The notes: generated by a model not told the origin, from the sequence alone. A stretch of DNA of 64,000 nucleotides from Clostridiales bacterium oral taxon 876 str. F0540 (GCA_000466585.1 KE993509.1:62001-126000); one strand, 5' to 3'; positions 8,601 to 16,869 are shown, counted from the stretch's first letter. A program made the numbers and translations.

Positions 8601-9446
8601 TTGCATAGAGAAAGTATATACAAAAATTACATACCAGCTGTTAAAAATGATTTTGATAATAATTCCAAAAGCTATTGGTTTGTATTCTATTTGGATAAGC
8701 TATTAATAAAACTTAATGATAATAATGCTCTTATTCCATTTGAAGAAGGCTTAGCTGTTTTGAATATTACCCCTGTGCGTACGCAATACCTTGGTACTCT
8801 CAAAGGTTTTCCCTGCTACTCTGTTGAAGCTTCATCAGATGAGGTTGAGTCAAAAGACCTAAGTTTTAAAGGACTTCGTTCTTTATATGGTTTATTGGAC
8901 GAAGATGTGTTTATCTTAGCAGGCAAAGCTTTTCAAATAGTAAATTGGGATAAAACACATCAGTACTGTGGTAAATGCGGCAGCAAGACCTATACTATGG
9001 AAACCGAAAGAGCAAAGAAATGCCCTAAATGTGGATTTACAAGCTATCCTGTTCTAGCTCCTGCAGTAATAACCGCCATTATTAAAGATAAAAAAATTCT
9101 TTTAGCTCATAACCGCTCCTTTCCAGGAAAGAGATATGGTCTTATTGCAGGTTTTACAGAACCGGGTGAAACTCTTGAGGAATGTGTTAAAAGAGAGGCA
9201 ATGGAGGAAGTAGGAATAAGAGTAAAAAATATACGGTATCTTGGAAGTCAGCCTTGGCCTTTTCCTAATTCATTAATGATAGGCTTTACCGCAGATTATG
9301 AAAGTGGTGAAATAAAAGTTGACGGGGAGGAAATTGATGCTGCTGACTGGTTTGCAGTAAATAATCTTCCGGAGGAACTTCCTTCGGAAATAAGTATTGC
9401 TAATAAAATTATAAATTGGTACATAGAAAATTATAAAGATAAATAA
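8601..9446 (+). CDS. nudC: NAD(+) diphosphatase, NudC family
   Basis: 281 residues. A zinc ribbon (C123, C126, C141, C144) precedes the Nudix box starting at G184 (GFTEPGETLEEC then REAMEEVG), and the NADH-specific signature SQPWPFPNS is at 216-224. These three features together define NudC, which hydrolyses NAD(H) or removes NAD caps from RNA. The start is a TTG with AAAGGAG about 9 nt upstream. It is transcribed away from the sigma-54 activator and converges on the PLP gene, so it is probably an insert in the purine island rather than part of the pathway. Confidence 0.93.
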   Translation: MHRESIYKNYIPAVKNDFDNNSKSYWFVFYLDKLLIKLNDNNALIPFEEGLAVLNITPVRTQYLGTLKGFPCYSVEASSDEVESKDLSFKGLRSLYGLLDEDVFILAGKAFQIVNWDKTHQYCGKCGSKTYTMETERAKKCPKCGFTSYPVLAPAVITAIIKDKKILLAHNRSFPGKRYGLIAGFTEPGETLEECVKREAMEEVGIRVKNIRYLGSQPWPFPNSLMIGFTADYESGEIKVDGEEIDAADWFAVNNLPEELPSEISIANKIINWYIENYKDK

Positions 9447-9450
9447 AATT

Positions 9451-9478
9451 AAGGGGCGTGCTTAAACAGCCCCTTGAT
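9451..9478. terminator. Terminator between nudC and the PLP-enzyme gene
   Basis: Stem AAGGGGC/GCCCCTT (9451-9475) with an 11-nt loop, then GATTTT. It lies between convergent genes and can serve mainly nudC. Confidence 0.75.
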
Positions 9479-9479
9479 T

Positions 9480-10835
9480 TTATCTCATTTCTTTTATTTT
9501 CTCATTGTAATAAGCAATTTTTGAGTATTCATTTTCCCAGAACTCCGGATTCTTCATTGTGTCTAAATACTCTGTGCTGTAGCCAAACTTAGTCCAATCC
9601 TTTTCCTTTTGATTAAACAGCTGCTGCTTTGCATCTTTTCTTCTAAAATCAAAAACATAATCATCCCTTTGTCCTAAGAAAATATCCAAAGCCCACCTTC
9701 TTACTACAAAGTCTTCAACTTCAAGATATCTTGAATCTAAATTCTCAATAACAGAATTATATCTATCAAAGCCATCTGTAGCTATGGTAACTACGTTATC
9801 ATCCGGCCCAAGCTTTAAATATTTGGCCATTTTTATAGCTCCAAGTATATTGCAGATTCCAGATGGCCCAAACAATTCTTTCATGCAGCTTGCAGTTTCT
9901 TCAGGTATACCAAGTTCTTCTAATAACTTTGTTCCATCATGAATAACCTTTAAACCTTGAACCGTTTCTTCATCTTTTATTAAAATTACAAAATCAGTGG
10001 TTAAAATATTATGGATAAGAGTACACATCTTATCTCCTATGCCCTCTATTCTGTGCTGCCCTCTTCCACCGTTTGCTAATGTTGAACATTCATATGGCTC
10101 TAATGCAGCTATTTTACATTCCGGGAACTTCTTTTTAATTTCATCTCCTGCTGCAATGGTTCCTGCTGAGCCGGGTGCTGAGCAGAAGGCAGCTATTCTT
10201 CCGTTTCCTAATCCTTTAACAGCTTCAATTGCAGAGTTTCCTGTAACATATCTATGAAATCTGTAATTAGGGAATAATTCAAATTGCGCTAAAGCCCTGT
10301 TCTTAGGATTTTCTTTTAGCTTATAGGTTCTTTCCAAAGTTAATATAACATCTGATTCTGAGCCGGGAGTTAAATCAAGCTTTGCTCCATACTTTTGTAT
10401 TCTCTCATATCTTTCCTTGCTCATATTGTCAGGCATTATAACAACGGCCTCATACCCCATAAGGTTGCATATATAGGATACTCCGATACCGAAGTTTCCT
10501 GTTGAAGGGCCAAGTATAGTATGCTCTCCCGGTACTATATCTCCGTCAACGCAGCCTTCAATAAGTGTTGAGTAAGCAGGCCCTACTTTATGTGAACCTG
10601 ATGGAAAGCCTTTACCAAGCATTACAACAATATTAGCATCAACACCTGTAAGCTCTTTTGGAAGAACAATTTTTCTAACTTCATTATTTTCATCCTTCCA
10701 CGTAATATTGAATAGGTTTATCGGATCCAGCTCATCTTCTTTTAAAGCCTTTAAAGCTTTACTTCTAACCTTCTTAAGCATCTTCTTAGGATTTAGCATC
10801 TCTTCATAAGTCGGACCAAAAGGAATTTTATTCAT
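9480..10835 (-). CDS. Fold-type II PLP-dependent enzyme of unknown specificity (cysteine synthase-like)
   Basis: 451 residues, longer than cysteine synthase (about 310). The PLP lysine is K83 in PSGSHKVGPAYST; a substrate loop GPSTGNFGIG and a glycine-rich phosphate loop SAPGSAGT follow. An N-terminal extension of about 70 residues and a C-terminal extension of about 80 residues are not found in ordinary cysteine synthases. It is not the usual YgeX diaminopropionate ammonia-lyase in sequence, though the superfamily is the same. It is transcribed after the threonine synthase-like gene from a sigma-54 promoter next to ygeW and ygeY, so I infer a beta-elimination or replacement step on a purine-derived amino acid. 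Substrate unknown. Confidence 0.75.
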   Translation of the reverse strand: MNKIPFGPTYEEMLNPKKMLKKVRSKALKALKEDELDPINLFNITWKDENNEVRKIVLPKELTGVDANIVVMLGKGFPSGSHKVGPAYSTLIEGCVDGDIVPGEHTILGPSTGNFGIGVSYICNLMGYEAVVIMPDNMSKERYERIQKYGAKLDLTPGSESDVILTLERTYKLKENPKNRALAQFELFPNYRFHRYVTGNSAIEAVKGLGNGRIAAFCSAPGSAGTIAAGDEIKKKFPECKIAALEPYECSTLANGGRGQHRIEGIGDKMCTLIHNILTTDFVILIKDEETVQGLKVIHDGTKLLEELGIPEETASCMKELFGPSGICNILGAIKMAKYLKLGPDDNVVTIATDGFDRYNSVIENLDSRYLEVEDFVVRRWALDIFLGQRDDYVFDFRRKDAKQQLFNQKEKDWTKFGYSTEYLDTMKNPEFWENEYSKIAYYNEKIKEMR

Positions 10836-10861
10836 TTCAATACCCCCATTAATTAAATATT

Positions 10862-10904
10862 TATCTTCTTTTCTACGTATCTTCTTATCGCGATATCTTC
10901 TTAT
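10862..10904 (-). repeat. Three direct repeats with 16-bp period in the intercistronic leader
   Basis: TATCTTCTT begins at 10862, 10878 and 10894, exactly 16 bp apart; the last two copies share TATCTTCTTAT. In the minus-strand mRNA this gives AAGAAGATA three times between the two PLP-enzyme genes, ending some 25 nt before the start codon. Confidence 0.6.
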
Positions 10905-10916
10905 ATAGTTAAATAT

Positions 10917-12149
10917 TTATATATTTACATATTTTTTTAGTTCTTCTAAATCAGCTTTTATTTTTTCAGGCTTATTAACTGCTTTCATTGCAGATCTTAC
11001 ATCCTTCAATCCATTTCCTGAAACAATCAAAGCTACAGATTCATTTTTATCTATCAGCCCTTCTTTAATAAGCCTTAATAAACCTGCAAAACCTGTTACT
11101 CCGGCTGGCTCGCCAAAAACCCCGGTGTATCTGGCCAAAGTTTTCATCGCACTCAGTATTTCTTCGTCGCTAACATCAACAGCAATTCCTTTACTTTCAT
11201 ACAAAGCATTAAGAGCCTTATAGCCATTTCTCGGTATGCCAACAGAAATGCTGTCCGCAATTGTACTTGGAAATTTATAATCAAATTTTCTTAAATTATT
11301 TCTATAGGTTCTATTAACAGGATTAGCACCCTCTGCTTGAACTGAGATCATCTGAGGAAGCTTATCGATAAATCCAAGTTCATAAAACTCTTTAAAGCCT
11401 TTCCATACTCCGCCAATTGAGCAGCCATCCCCAACAGACATAATCACCTTGTCAGGAACTTTAAAATTAAGCTGCTCACAAATTTCAAAGGCTGCTGTTT
11501 TCTTACCCTCAACCAAATATGGGTTTATAGCACAGCTTCTGTTATACCATCCGAATTCCTCTACAGCCTTTAAACAAAATTCAAAAGCTGTATCATAATC
11601 ACCATCAACTAAAATAACCTTGCTTCCATATATTAAAAGCTGTGTTATCTTAGCCTCTGGAGCGTTTGCAGGCACAAAAATATAATTTTCTATGCCCATG
11701 CAGGCAGCAAAGCCTGAAAGGGATGAAGCTGCATTTCCCGTAGATGCTGCGCATATTATTTTTTTGTCAAGCTCGATAGCTTTAGCAACTCCTATTGCTG
11801 TTGCTCTATCTTTAAAGGAAGCAGTTGGATTCCTTCCATCGTCTTTAATATAAATGTTTTCTAAATTTAAGAATTTCTCTAATCTTTTTGCTTTGTATAA
11901 AGGTGTCCAGCCTACTTGCAGGGGTGTAATTCCCTTTTCTCCTTCTAGGGGAAGTATAGGCATATATCTCCATAGATCTTTTCTATTGTTATTTCTTAAA
12001 TATTCTTTAGTTAATTTTGTTTTTATTAGATCCATGTTGTAAATAACTTCAAGAGTACCTTCTGTACCGCATTCATCACAGTGATATAAAGCTTCTTGAC
12101 TAAAGTTTTTATCGCACTTTGAGCACCTCAAGTGCCTAATTTTATTCAC
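10917..12149 (-). CDS. Threonine synthase-like PLP enzyme
   Basis: 410 residues. A rubredoxin-like zinc knuckle (C9, C12, C24, C27) precedes a fold-type II PLP domain with lysine K113 in NPTASFKDRAT, the AASTGNAASS loop and a VGDGCSIGG phosphate loop. This is the usual ThrC-like architecture. No homoserine dehydrogenase or kinase gene is nearby, and the gene leads a sigma-54-driven operon with a second PLP enzyme in a purine-degradation island, so biosynthesis of threonine may not be its job; a catabolic eliminase or beta-replacement role is possible. The leader from the predicted sigma-54 start is 28 nt. Confidence 0.75.
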   Translation of the reverse strand: MNKIRHLRCSKCDKNFSQEALYHCDECGTEGTLEVIYNMDLIKTKLTKEYLRNNNRKDLWRYMPILPLEGEKGITPLQVGWTPLYKAKRLEKFLNLENIYIKDDGRNPTASFKDRATAIGVAKAIELDKKIICAASTGNAASSLSGFAACMGIENYIFVPANAPEAKITQLLIYGSKVILVDGDYDTAFEFCLKAVEEFGWYNRSCAINPYLVEGKKTAAFEICEQLNFKVPDKVIMSVGDGCSIGGVWKGFKEFYELGFIDKLPQMISVQAEGANPVNRTYRNNLRKFDYKFPSTIADSISVGIPRNGYKALNALYESKGIAVDVSDEEILSAMKTLARYTGVFGEPAGVTGFAGLLRLIKEGLIDKNESVALIVSGNGLKDVRSAMKAVNKPEKIKADLEELKKYVNI

Positions 12150-12187
12150 CCTATCCCTCTTTTCCTTTTACTGCCTATAAATAATTC

Positions 12188-12203
12188 AGCAATTATCGTA
12201 CCA
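12188..12203 (-). promoter_or_regulatory. Sigma-54 (-24/-12) promoter of the PLP-enzyme operon
   Basis: On the minus strand the sequence reads TGGTACGATAATTGCT. GG and GC are 12 nt apart and the match to TGGCACG-N4-TTGC is strong, with one change (C to T) after GG. Predicted start near 12177, 28 nt upstream of the threonine synthase-like ATG. Confidence 0.82.
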
Positions 12204-12241
12204 AAAATTATGACTTCTTCAACTTATATATAATTTATATT

Positions 12242-12269
12242 TTGAAACAATAATAGTAAAAAGTACAAT
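12242..12269 (+). promoter_or_regulatory. Sigma-A-type promoter of the flavodiiron protein gene
   Basis: TTGAAA at 12242-12247, a 16-nt spacer and TACAAT at 12264-12269. It overlaps the upstream zone of the divergent sigma-54 promoter. Confidence 0.55.
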
Positions 12270-12295
12270 TAATACAATTTAATGGAGGAAGTAGA

Positions 12296-13483
12296 ATGAG
12301 CTTTAAAATTAATGACAAGGTTACCTGGGTAGGAAAAATTGATTGGGAATTAAGAAGCTTTCATGGAGAAGAATATTCTACTCATAGAGGTAGTTCCTAC
12401 AATTCATATTTAATAAGAGATGAAAAAACAGTTCTTATTGATACTGTTTGGGTTCCTTTTTCAAAGGAGTTTGTCTCAAACCTAAAAAACGAAATTGATC
12501 TTAAAAGGATAGACTACATAATAATGAATCATGCTGAACCTGATCACAGCGGAGCACTTATTGATCTTATGACAGAAATACCAGATACCCCTATATACTG
12601 TACCAAAAACGGCATGGATATAATAAGAGGCCACTGTCATGAAGACTGGAATTTTATAACCGTTAAAACCGGAGATACTCTGGATATAGGAAAAAACAAA
12701 TTAACCTTCATAGAAGCAAGAATGCTTCATTGGCCTGACACAATGTTTACATATTACAATGGAGAAAATATATTATTCAGCAACGATGCTTTCGGTCAGC
12801 ACTATGCCACTGAAGAGATGTACAACGATAAAGCTGATAACTGCGAGCTTATGGAGGAAGCAATTAAATATTATGCCAATATACTTACCCCCTACAACAA
12901 TTTCGTGACAAAAAAAATTGATGAAGTTTTAGGCCTTAACCTTCCTGTAGATATGATATGCACAAGTCACGGCGTTATTTGGAGAGACAATCCCGCCCAG
13001 ATAATAAAAAAATATGCAGAGTGGGCTCAAAACTATAAGGAAAATCAGGTAACAATAATTTATGACAGTATGTGGAACAGTACAAGAAGAATGGCAGAAG
13101 CCATTGGTGAAGGTATTAAATCCGCCGATAAAGACATTGTTGTTAAAATATATAATTCCGGGAAATCAGATAAAAATGATATTATTACGGAAGTATTTAA
13201 GTCAAAAGCTGTGCTGGTAGGTTCCTGTACTATTAATAACGGAATACTATCCTCTACTTCAGCCATTCTAGAAATGATGCGAGGCCTAAGATTTAAAGAA
13301 AAAAAGGCTGCAGCTTTCGGAAGCTATGGCTGGGGCGGTGAGTCTGTGAAAATGATAACAGAAGAACTAAAGGAAGGAGGTTTTGAAATAATAAATGATG
13401 GAATAAAAGAAAAATGGAGCCCTGATGAAGAAGGCCTTCAAAGATGCAGAGAATTTGGCAAAGAAGTCGTAAGCAAGCTTTAA
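12296..13483 (+). CDS. FprA-family A-type flavoprotein (flavodiiron protein)
   Basis: 395 residues. The N-terminal metallo-beta-lactamase-like domain has the diiron ligands in NHAEPDHSG (H79, E81, D83, H84), MLHWPDTMF and a late CTSHGVIW. The C-terminal flavodoxin domain begins near VTIIYDSMWNSTRRMA. Flavodiiron proteins reduce O2 to water, or NO to N2O, with electrons from rubredoxin; they protect anaerobes from oxygen. No rubredoxin domain is fused and none is adjacent. The gene stands alone, with a promoter at 12242-12269, a GGAGG site and a terminator immediately downstream. Confidence 0.95.
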   Translation: MSFKINDKVTWVGKIDWELRSFHGEEYSTHRGSSYNSYLIRDEKTVLIDTVWVPFSKEFVSNLKNEIDLKRIDYIIMNHAEPDHSGALIDLMTEIPDTPIYCTKNGMDIIRGHCHEDWNFITVKTGDTLDIGKNKLTFIEARMLHWPDTMFTYYNGENILFSNDAFGQHYATEEMYNDKADNCELMEEAIKYYANILTPYNNFVTKKIDEVLGLNLPVDMICTSHGVIWRDNPAQIIKKYAEWAQNYKENQVTIIYDSMWNSTRRMAEAIGEGIKSADKDIVVKIYNSGKSDKNDIITEVFKSKAVLVGSCTINNGILSSTSAILEMMRGLRFKEKKAAAFGSYGWGGESVKMITEELKEGGFEIINDGIKEKWSPDEEGLQRCREFGKEVVSKL

Positions 13484-13492
13484 AAGCACTGC

Positions 13493-13537
13493 AAAATACT
13501 CCCAGTATGAAATATCTAATCCTACTGGGAGTATTTT
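13493..13537. terminator. Strong bidirectional terminator
   Basis: AAAATACTCCCAGTA at 13493-13507 pairs perfectly with TACTGGGAGTATTTT at 13523-13537; A and T runs on both flanks allow use from either side. Confidence 0.88.
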
Positions 13538-13610
13538 AAGTTTTCTTCTCTAATTGATTACAGTTAAAAAATATCATCTTTAAAATAACATAAAACTATA
13601 ACATTCAGGA

Positions 13611-14147
13611 CTAATTTGTTCTTTTTATATATTCAACTAAAGGATCAATATCCTTTCTATCAGTCCAGTCAGCAGGATGGTCATAGCATTCTAGAAGCCC
13701 CTTGCTGTCCTCATCCAATTCCTCTTCTTTTTTGCTTTTAATTTTAAGCTTTAAAGCATTCATAAGCATTTTGTCTCCAACAGACAATTTTTCATAATTA
13801 AAGGCTCCTCTTAAATAGAAGAATTTTATCTTATTTCTCATTTCACCTTTAAAGTTAGCTTCTACTACAGCTTTAATTGGCTCCTCCTTTACAGGTGAAG
13901 CACCGACTCCATAGACAACTATCTTTTTATTGTTTAATTTATCAAAATTATCTGTAATAATCTTAATGCCCTTGATTCCAACAGCATGGAGGGAGCCTCC
14001 GAATACTATAGTTTCATATCGTTCTAAATCTTCAGTCTTAATTTCTGAAACTTCTCTTAAATCCGCCCCTGTATCTTCTGCTATCCACTGCGCATATCGC
14101 TTTGTGCTGCCATACTTTGATTTGTAAATAACAATAATATTTGACAT
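13611..14147 (-). CDS. Flavodoxin-domain protein (HemG-like)
   Basis: About 178 residues. The N-terminus IIVIYKSKYGSTKRYA is a flavodoxin FMN phosphate loop, followed by IVFGGSLHAVGIKG and VVYGVGASP at the positions of the flavin loops. This resembles the flavodoxin domain family that includes menaquinone-dependent protoporphyrinogen oxidase, which many clostridia carry without making haem. An in-frame ATG at 14159 touches its GGGG site directly; the ATG at 14147 has about 12 nt of spacing and is preferred. No redox partner is adjacent. Confidence 0.75.
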   Translation of the reverse strand: MSNIIVIYKSKYGSTKRYAQWIAEDTGADLREVSEIKTEDLERYETIVFGGSLHAVGIKGIKIITDNFDKLNNKKIVVYGVGASPVKEEPIKAVVEANFKGEMRNKIKFFYLRGAFNYEKLSVGDKMLMNALKLKIKSKKEEELDEDSKGLLECYDHPADWTDRKDIDPLVEYIKRTN

Positions 14148-14227
14148 TATAAATTTCATCCCCTTTATATCACTAATAAATTTATATGCCCTAAATTTCT
14201 TTAATAAATCCTAATAATTAATTTATC

Positions 14228-14377
14228 TTATAAAATAGTCATCATATTAGTTAAAAAAGGCACTGACTTTTCATCAGAATAGCATTTTAATAATTCTTCA
14301 GCATCCTCCATAGAAGTCTGTCTCAGTGTAATAATTTTGCCTTTATACGTTGGACATTTCTCATAAATATTTGTCAC
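14228..14377 (-). pseudogene. Truncated GNAT acetyltransferase N-terminus
   Basis: A 49-codon frame from a GTG at 14377 (AAAGGCGG site upstream) gives TNIYEKCPTYKGKIITLRQ then SMEDAEELLKCYSDEKSVPF. This is the typical N-terminus of a clostridial GNAT acetyltransferase of about 170-180 residues. The frame then drifts and stops at 14228; the acetyl-CoA-binding part is absent downstream. It lies 14 nt after the GNAT-Nudix gene. I read it as a decayed gene, not a functional small protein. Confidence 0.65.
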
Positions 14378-14391
14378 GATAATACCGCCTT

Positions 14392-15330
14392 TCATTCTAT
14401 GATTGCTTTTAATTTCATATATTCATTTGCTTTAGATAAAATATTTTTATCACTTTGAAAAGTTAACAATTCGAAGGCATCTTTATAGGAGACCCACTCA
14501 TATGAATCTAATTCTTCTTCTTGAAGCTTTACTTCTAAGGAATTTGATTTACCTATAAAATAAACTACTTTTTTAAATATATTAGTTGATATAAAATACT
14601 CGGTCTCTATTCTAAAATCTTTATAAAGTTCTATATTAAGACCAGTTTCTTCATAACATTCTCTTAAAGCTGTATCTGTTTCACTCTCAGCATTTTCAAT
14701 GTGACCTTTTGGAAATCCCCAATAATTACTTTTATTTTTAATTAATAAAAACTGTACAGTATCGTCATTTACTTTTGTCACTACTGCACCGCAGGATTTG
14801 TCATATTTTATTCCCTGCTCATCCATAAGCTCAAAGAACTTCTCCTTGGTAAGTTTAAACAAGATTGATTGACTATTTTTTTCTATTGCCTTAAATCCAA
14901 ACTTCTTCAGGACTTCTTGTCCATTCCTATTTATTACTTCATCGTATATTGTTTGTCCTCCAATGTCATAAAAATAATAGCTCAACATAAGCTTCATAGC
15001 TTCTTTTGCATAGCCTTTTCCTCTATATTTTGCTTGCACTTTTATGTTAAAGTCTGCTTTTCTCTCTTCTGCATCATATCTATGAAAACTAACTTCACCA
15101 ACAGGAATATCATCCATTGTAAATATTAAGCAGTAAAAATTTTTTCTATCTGAAGGTTGTACCATTTTTCTATACCAAACGTCTCTTTTTTCTATGGGAA
15201 AACTTATTACTCCGCCTACATCCTTCATTGTCTCCTCATCATTCCATAATTCTGCTACATAATCTAACTGCTCTATAGATGGCTGTTTTATATAAACTAA
15301 GCTTCCCCATTTTTTAAATTCAACCGCCAT
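14392..15330 (-). CDS. GNAT acetyltransferase-Nudix hydrolase fusion
   Basis: 312 residues in two domains. Residues 1 to about 165 are a GNAT fold with an acetyl-CoA loop around R103 (KYRGKGYAKEAM) and the C-terminal NRNGQEVLKKFGF segment. Residues about 178-312 are a Nudix domain, with a complete Nudix box from G209 to G230 (GHIENAE then ALRECYEETG), most like diadenosine tetraphosphate hydrolases. It overlaps the isomerase gene upstream by 11 nt, so the two are co-transcribed and probably coupled. The substrate of either domain is unknown; the fusion suggests acetylation and nucleotide-derivative hydrolysis in one process. Confidence 0.85.
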   Translation of the reverse strand: MAVEFKKWGSLVYIKQPSIEQLDYVAELWNDEETMKDVGGVISFPIEKRDVWYRKMVQPSDRKNFYCLIFTMDDIPVGEVSFHRYDAEERKADFNIKVQAKYRGKGYAKEAMKLMLSYYFYDIGGQTIYDEVINRNGQEVLKKFGFKAIEKNSQSILFKLTKEKFFELMDEQGIKYDKSCGAVVTKVNDDTVQFLLIKNKSNYWGFPKGHIENAESETDTALRECYEETGLNIELYKDFRIETEYFISTNIFKKVVYFIGKSNSLEVKLQEEELDSYEWVSYKDAFELLTFQSDKNILSKANEYMKLKAIIE

Positions 15331-16120
15331 ATAACTTCTCCCCTTTCTTTCTTAGTAAATAGACAGATTCTCTTAACGCCTCTTCTGTCTTAACTTCAAT
15401 GACAACACTTAATCCCTTCTGTTTTGCAAAAGCTAGCTTTTCATCTACATCTAATTTTCCGCTATAAAGTGCTAAATGATTTTTTGAACCATTATAATCA
15501 TGAAGATGCATATGTGAAATTTTGCTTGTATGGTTTTGAAAAAACTCCCTTGCCCTAAAACCATCGGAGGCGTCATGCCCTACATCCCAGGTAAAATAAG
15601 TATTTTCAAGCTTAATTAATTCTTGAAAGGCTTCTTGAATGAATTCAGGAAACACTGTATTTTCAACACAAACATTTATATCATATTTTTTTGCCGTATC
15701 TAAAATCTTTCGCATTGAATGCATCAAGTTACTAATAAATTCACCTTTATTTGCTTCATATATCCAAGCTTTACGATCCGGCAGAGAAAAATATATTCCC
15801 GAATTAATATGAATATTAATTTTATCAACATCTAACTCTGCTGCAAAACCTGCTATTTCACTAAACATCTCAATATTTGCTCTTCTAACGGTAGGATAAA
15901 ATGCTGCAAAATCTATCTCCTCCGGAAAGTGCATTGTAAACTCTATATTATATTTTTCCTTTAATTCCTTTAACCGCTTTACGTTATTGTTATGAGGCAT
16001 GCAATAAGGAAGATTCATATTAAGTTCTATAAAACTAAGTCCTAAATCTTTGCATAAAATAATATTTTCTTCAATGCTGTTTAATTCAATTAGACTCGGC
16101 ATTCCTAATTTATAGTTCAT
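15320..16120 (-). CDS. Sugar phosphate isomerase/epimerase family TIM-barrel protein
   Basis: 266 residues of the AP endonuclease 2/xylose isomerase-like fold. Characteristic segments: MHFPEEIDFAAF, VCVENTVFPEF with the metal-ligand Glu, TWDVGHDASDG and HMHLHDYNG with the metal-ligand His/Asp, then VIEVKTEEAL. It overlaps the ATPase gene upstream by 4 nt (ATGA) and the GNAT-Nudix gene downstream by 11 nt. The substrate cannot be told from sequence; DNA repair is not implied because the endonuclease IV zinc set is incomplete. Confidence 0.82.
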   Translation of the reverse strand: MNYKLGMPSLIELNSIEENIILCKDLGLSFIELNMNLPYCMPHNNNVKRLKELKEKYNIEFTMHFPEEIDFAAFYPTVRRANIEMFSEIAGFAAELDVDKINIHINSGIYFSLPDRKAWIYEANKGEFISNLMHSMRKILDTAKKYDINVCVENTVFPEFIQEAFQELIKLENTYFTWDVGHDASDGFRAREFFQNHTSKISHMHLHDYNGSKNHLALYSGKLDVDEKLAFAKQKGLSVVIEVKTEEALRESVYLLRKKGEKLYGG

Positions 16121-16869
16121 TTTTCCTCCTTAATTAAAATGTTTAATATCTTTTCTTTATTGTTCATAAAAGTTTTCATAACCTGATAATGTTCAGTTTC
16201 CTCGTACCTTACAAGATGAATATTATCTTTTATTTCATATATACTTGATTCGGGATAAGCCATAATTATTGGGGAATGCGTAGCTATAATAAACTGAGAA
16301 TGCTCTTCAACTAAATCATGAATTCTTGATAGCATAGCCATTTGTCTTGAAGGCGACAGAGCAGCCTCGGGTTCATCTAAAATATACAAGCCATTACCGG
16401 AAAATCTATTCATAAACACAGAAAAAAACGATTCACCATGAGATTGATTATGAAGGGATTTACCTCCATAAGAACATAGAAGTCCGGGATCTAATTTTTC
16501 AAGTTCATCAACATTAGTTGCAAGGTTGTAAAAGCTTTCAGCTCTTAGAAAAAAGCCATCTTTCGGTCTTCTTATTCCTTTAATCAGCTTAATGTAATTA
16601 TGAAGCTCAGAATGAGTATCTCTGGATGAAAAACTAAAGTTAATAGTGCCTCCCTCAGGATTAAAACCATAAGCAGCTGCAACTGCCTCTAATATAGTAG
16701 ATTTTCCCGAACCATTTTCGCCCACGATGTATGTAACCTTTGGATGCAGCTCTATACTTGATAAGTTCCTAATTATAGGCAGGCAAAATGGATATCTGGA
16801 AAAGGATTGTATATCATCCCGCTTAAGTTCTATACTTCTTAAATATTGATTATATTGTATTGCTTTCAT
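16117..16869 (-). CDS. AAA-family ATPase (ABC-type head, standalone)
   Basis: 250 residues. Walker A VGENGSGKST near residue 50, an atypical signature region (NQSHGESFF), Walker B GLYILDEPEAALSP and the H-loop IIATHSPI. There are no membrane segments and no coiled coil, so it is the short OLD/RecF-like standalone type rather than a transporter subunit. It is the first gene of a three-gene operon with the TIM-barrel protein and the GNAT-Nudix fusion. Role unknown. Confidence 0.82.
   Translation of the reverse strand: MKAIQYNQYLRSIELKRDDIQSFSRYPFCLPIIRNLSSIELHPKVTYIVGENGSGKSTILEAVAAAYGFNPEGGTINFSFSSRDTHSELHNYIKLIKGIRRPKDGFFLRAESFYNLATNVDELEKLDPGLLCSYGGKSLHNQSHGESFFSVFMNRFSGNGLYILDEPEAALSPSRQMAMLSRIHDLVEEHSQFIIATHSPIIMAYPESSIYEIKDNIHLVRYEETEHYQVMKTFMNNKEKILNILIKEEK

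Noticed and set aside
8542..8625. TGA read as selenocysteine joining the short leader frame to nudC
   Set aside because: The two frames differ, and no selenocysteine insertion hairpin is evident directly after the TGA.
9480..10835. Calling this gene ygeX (diaminopropionate ammonia-lyase)
   Set aside because: Length, N-terminus and active-site surroundings differ from YgeX; only the fold superfamily is shared.
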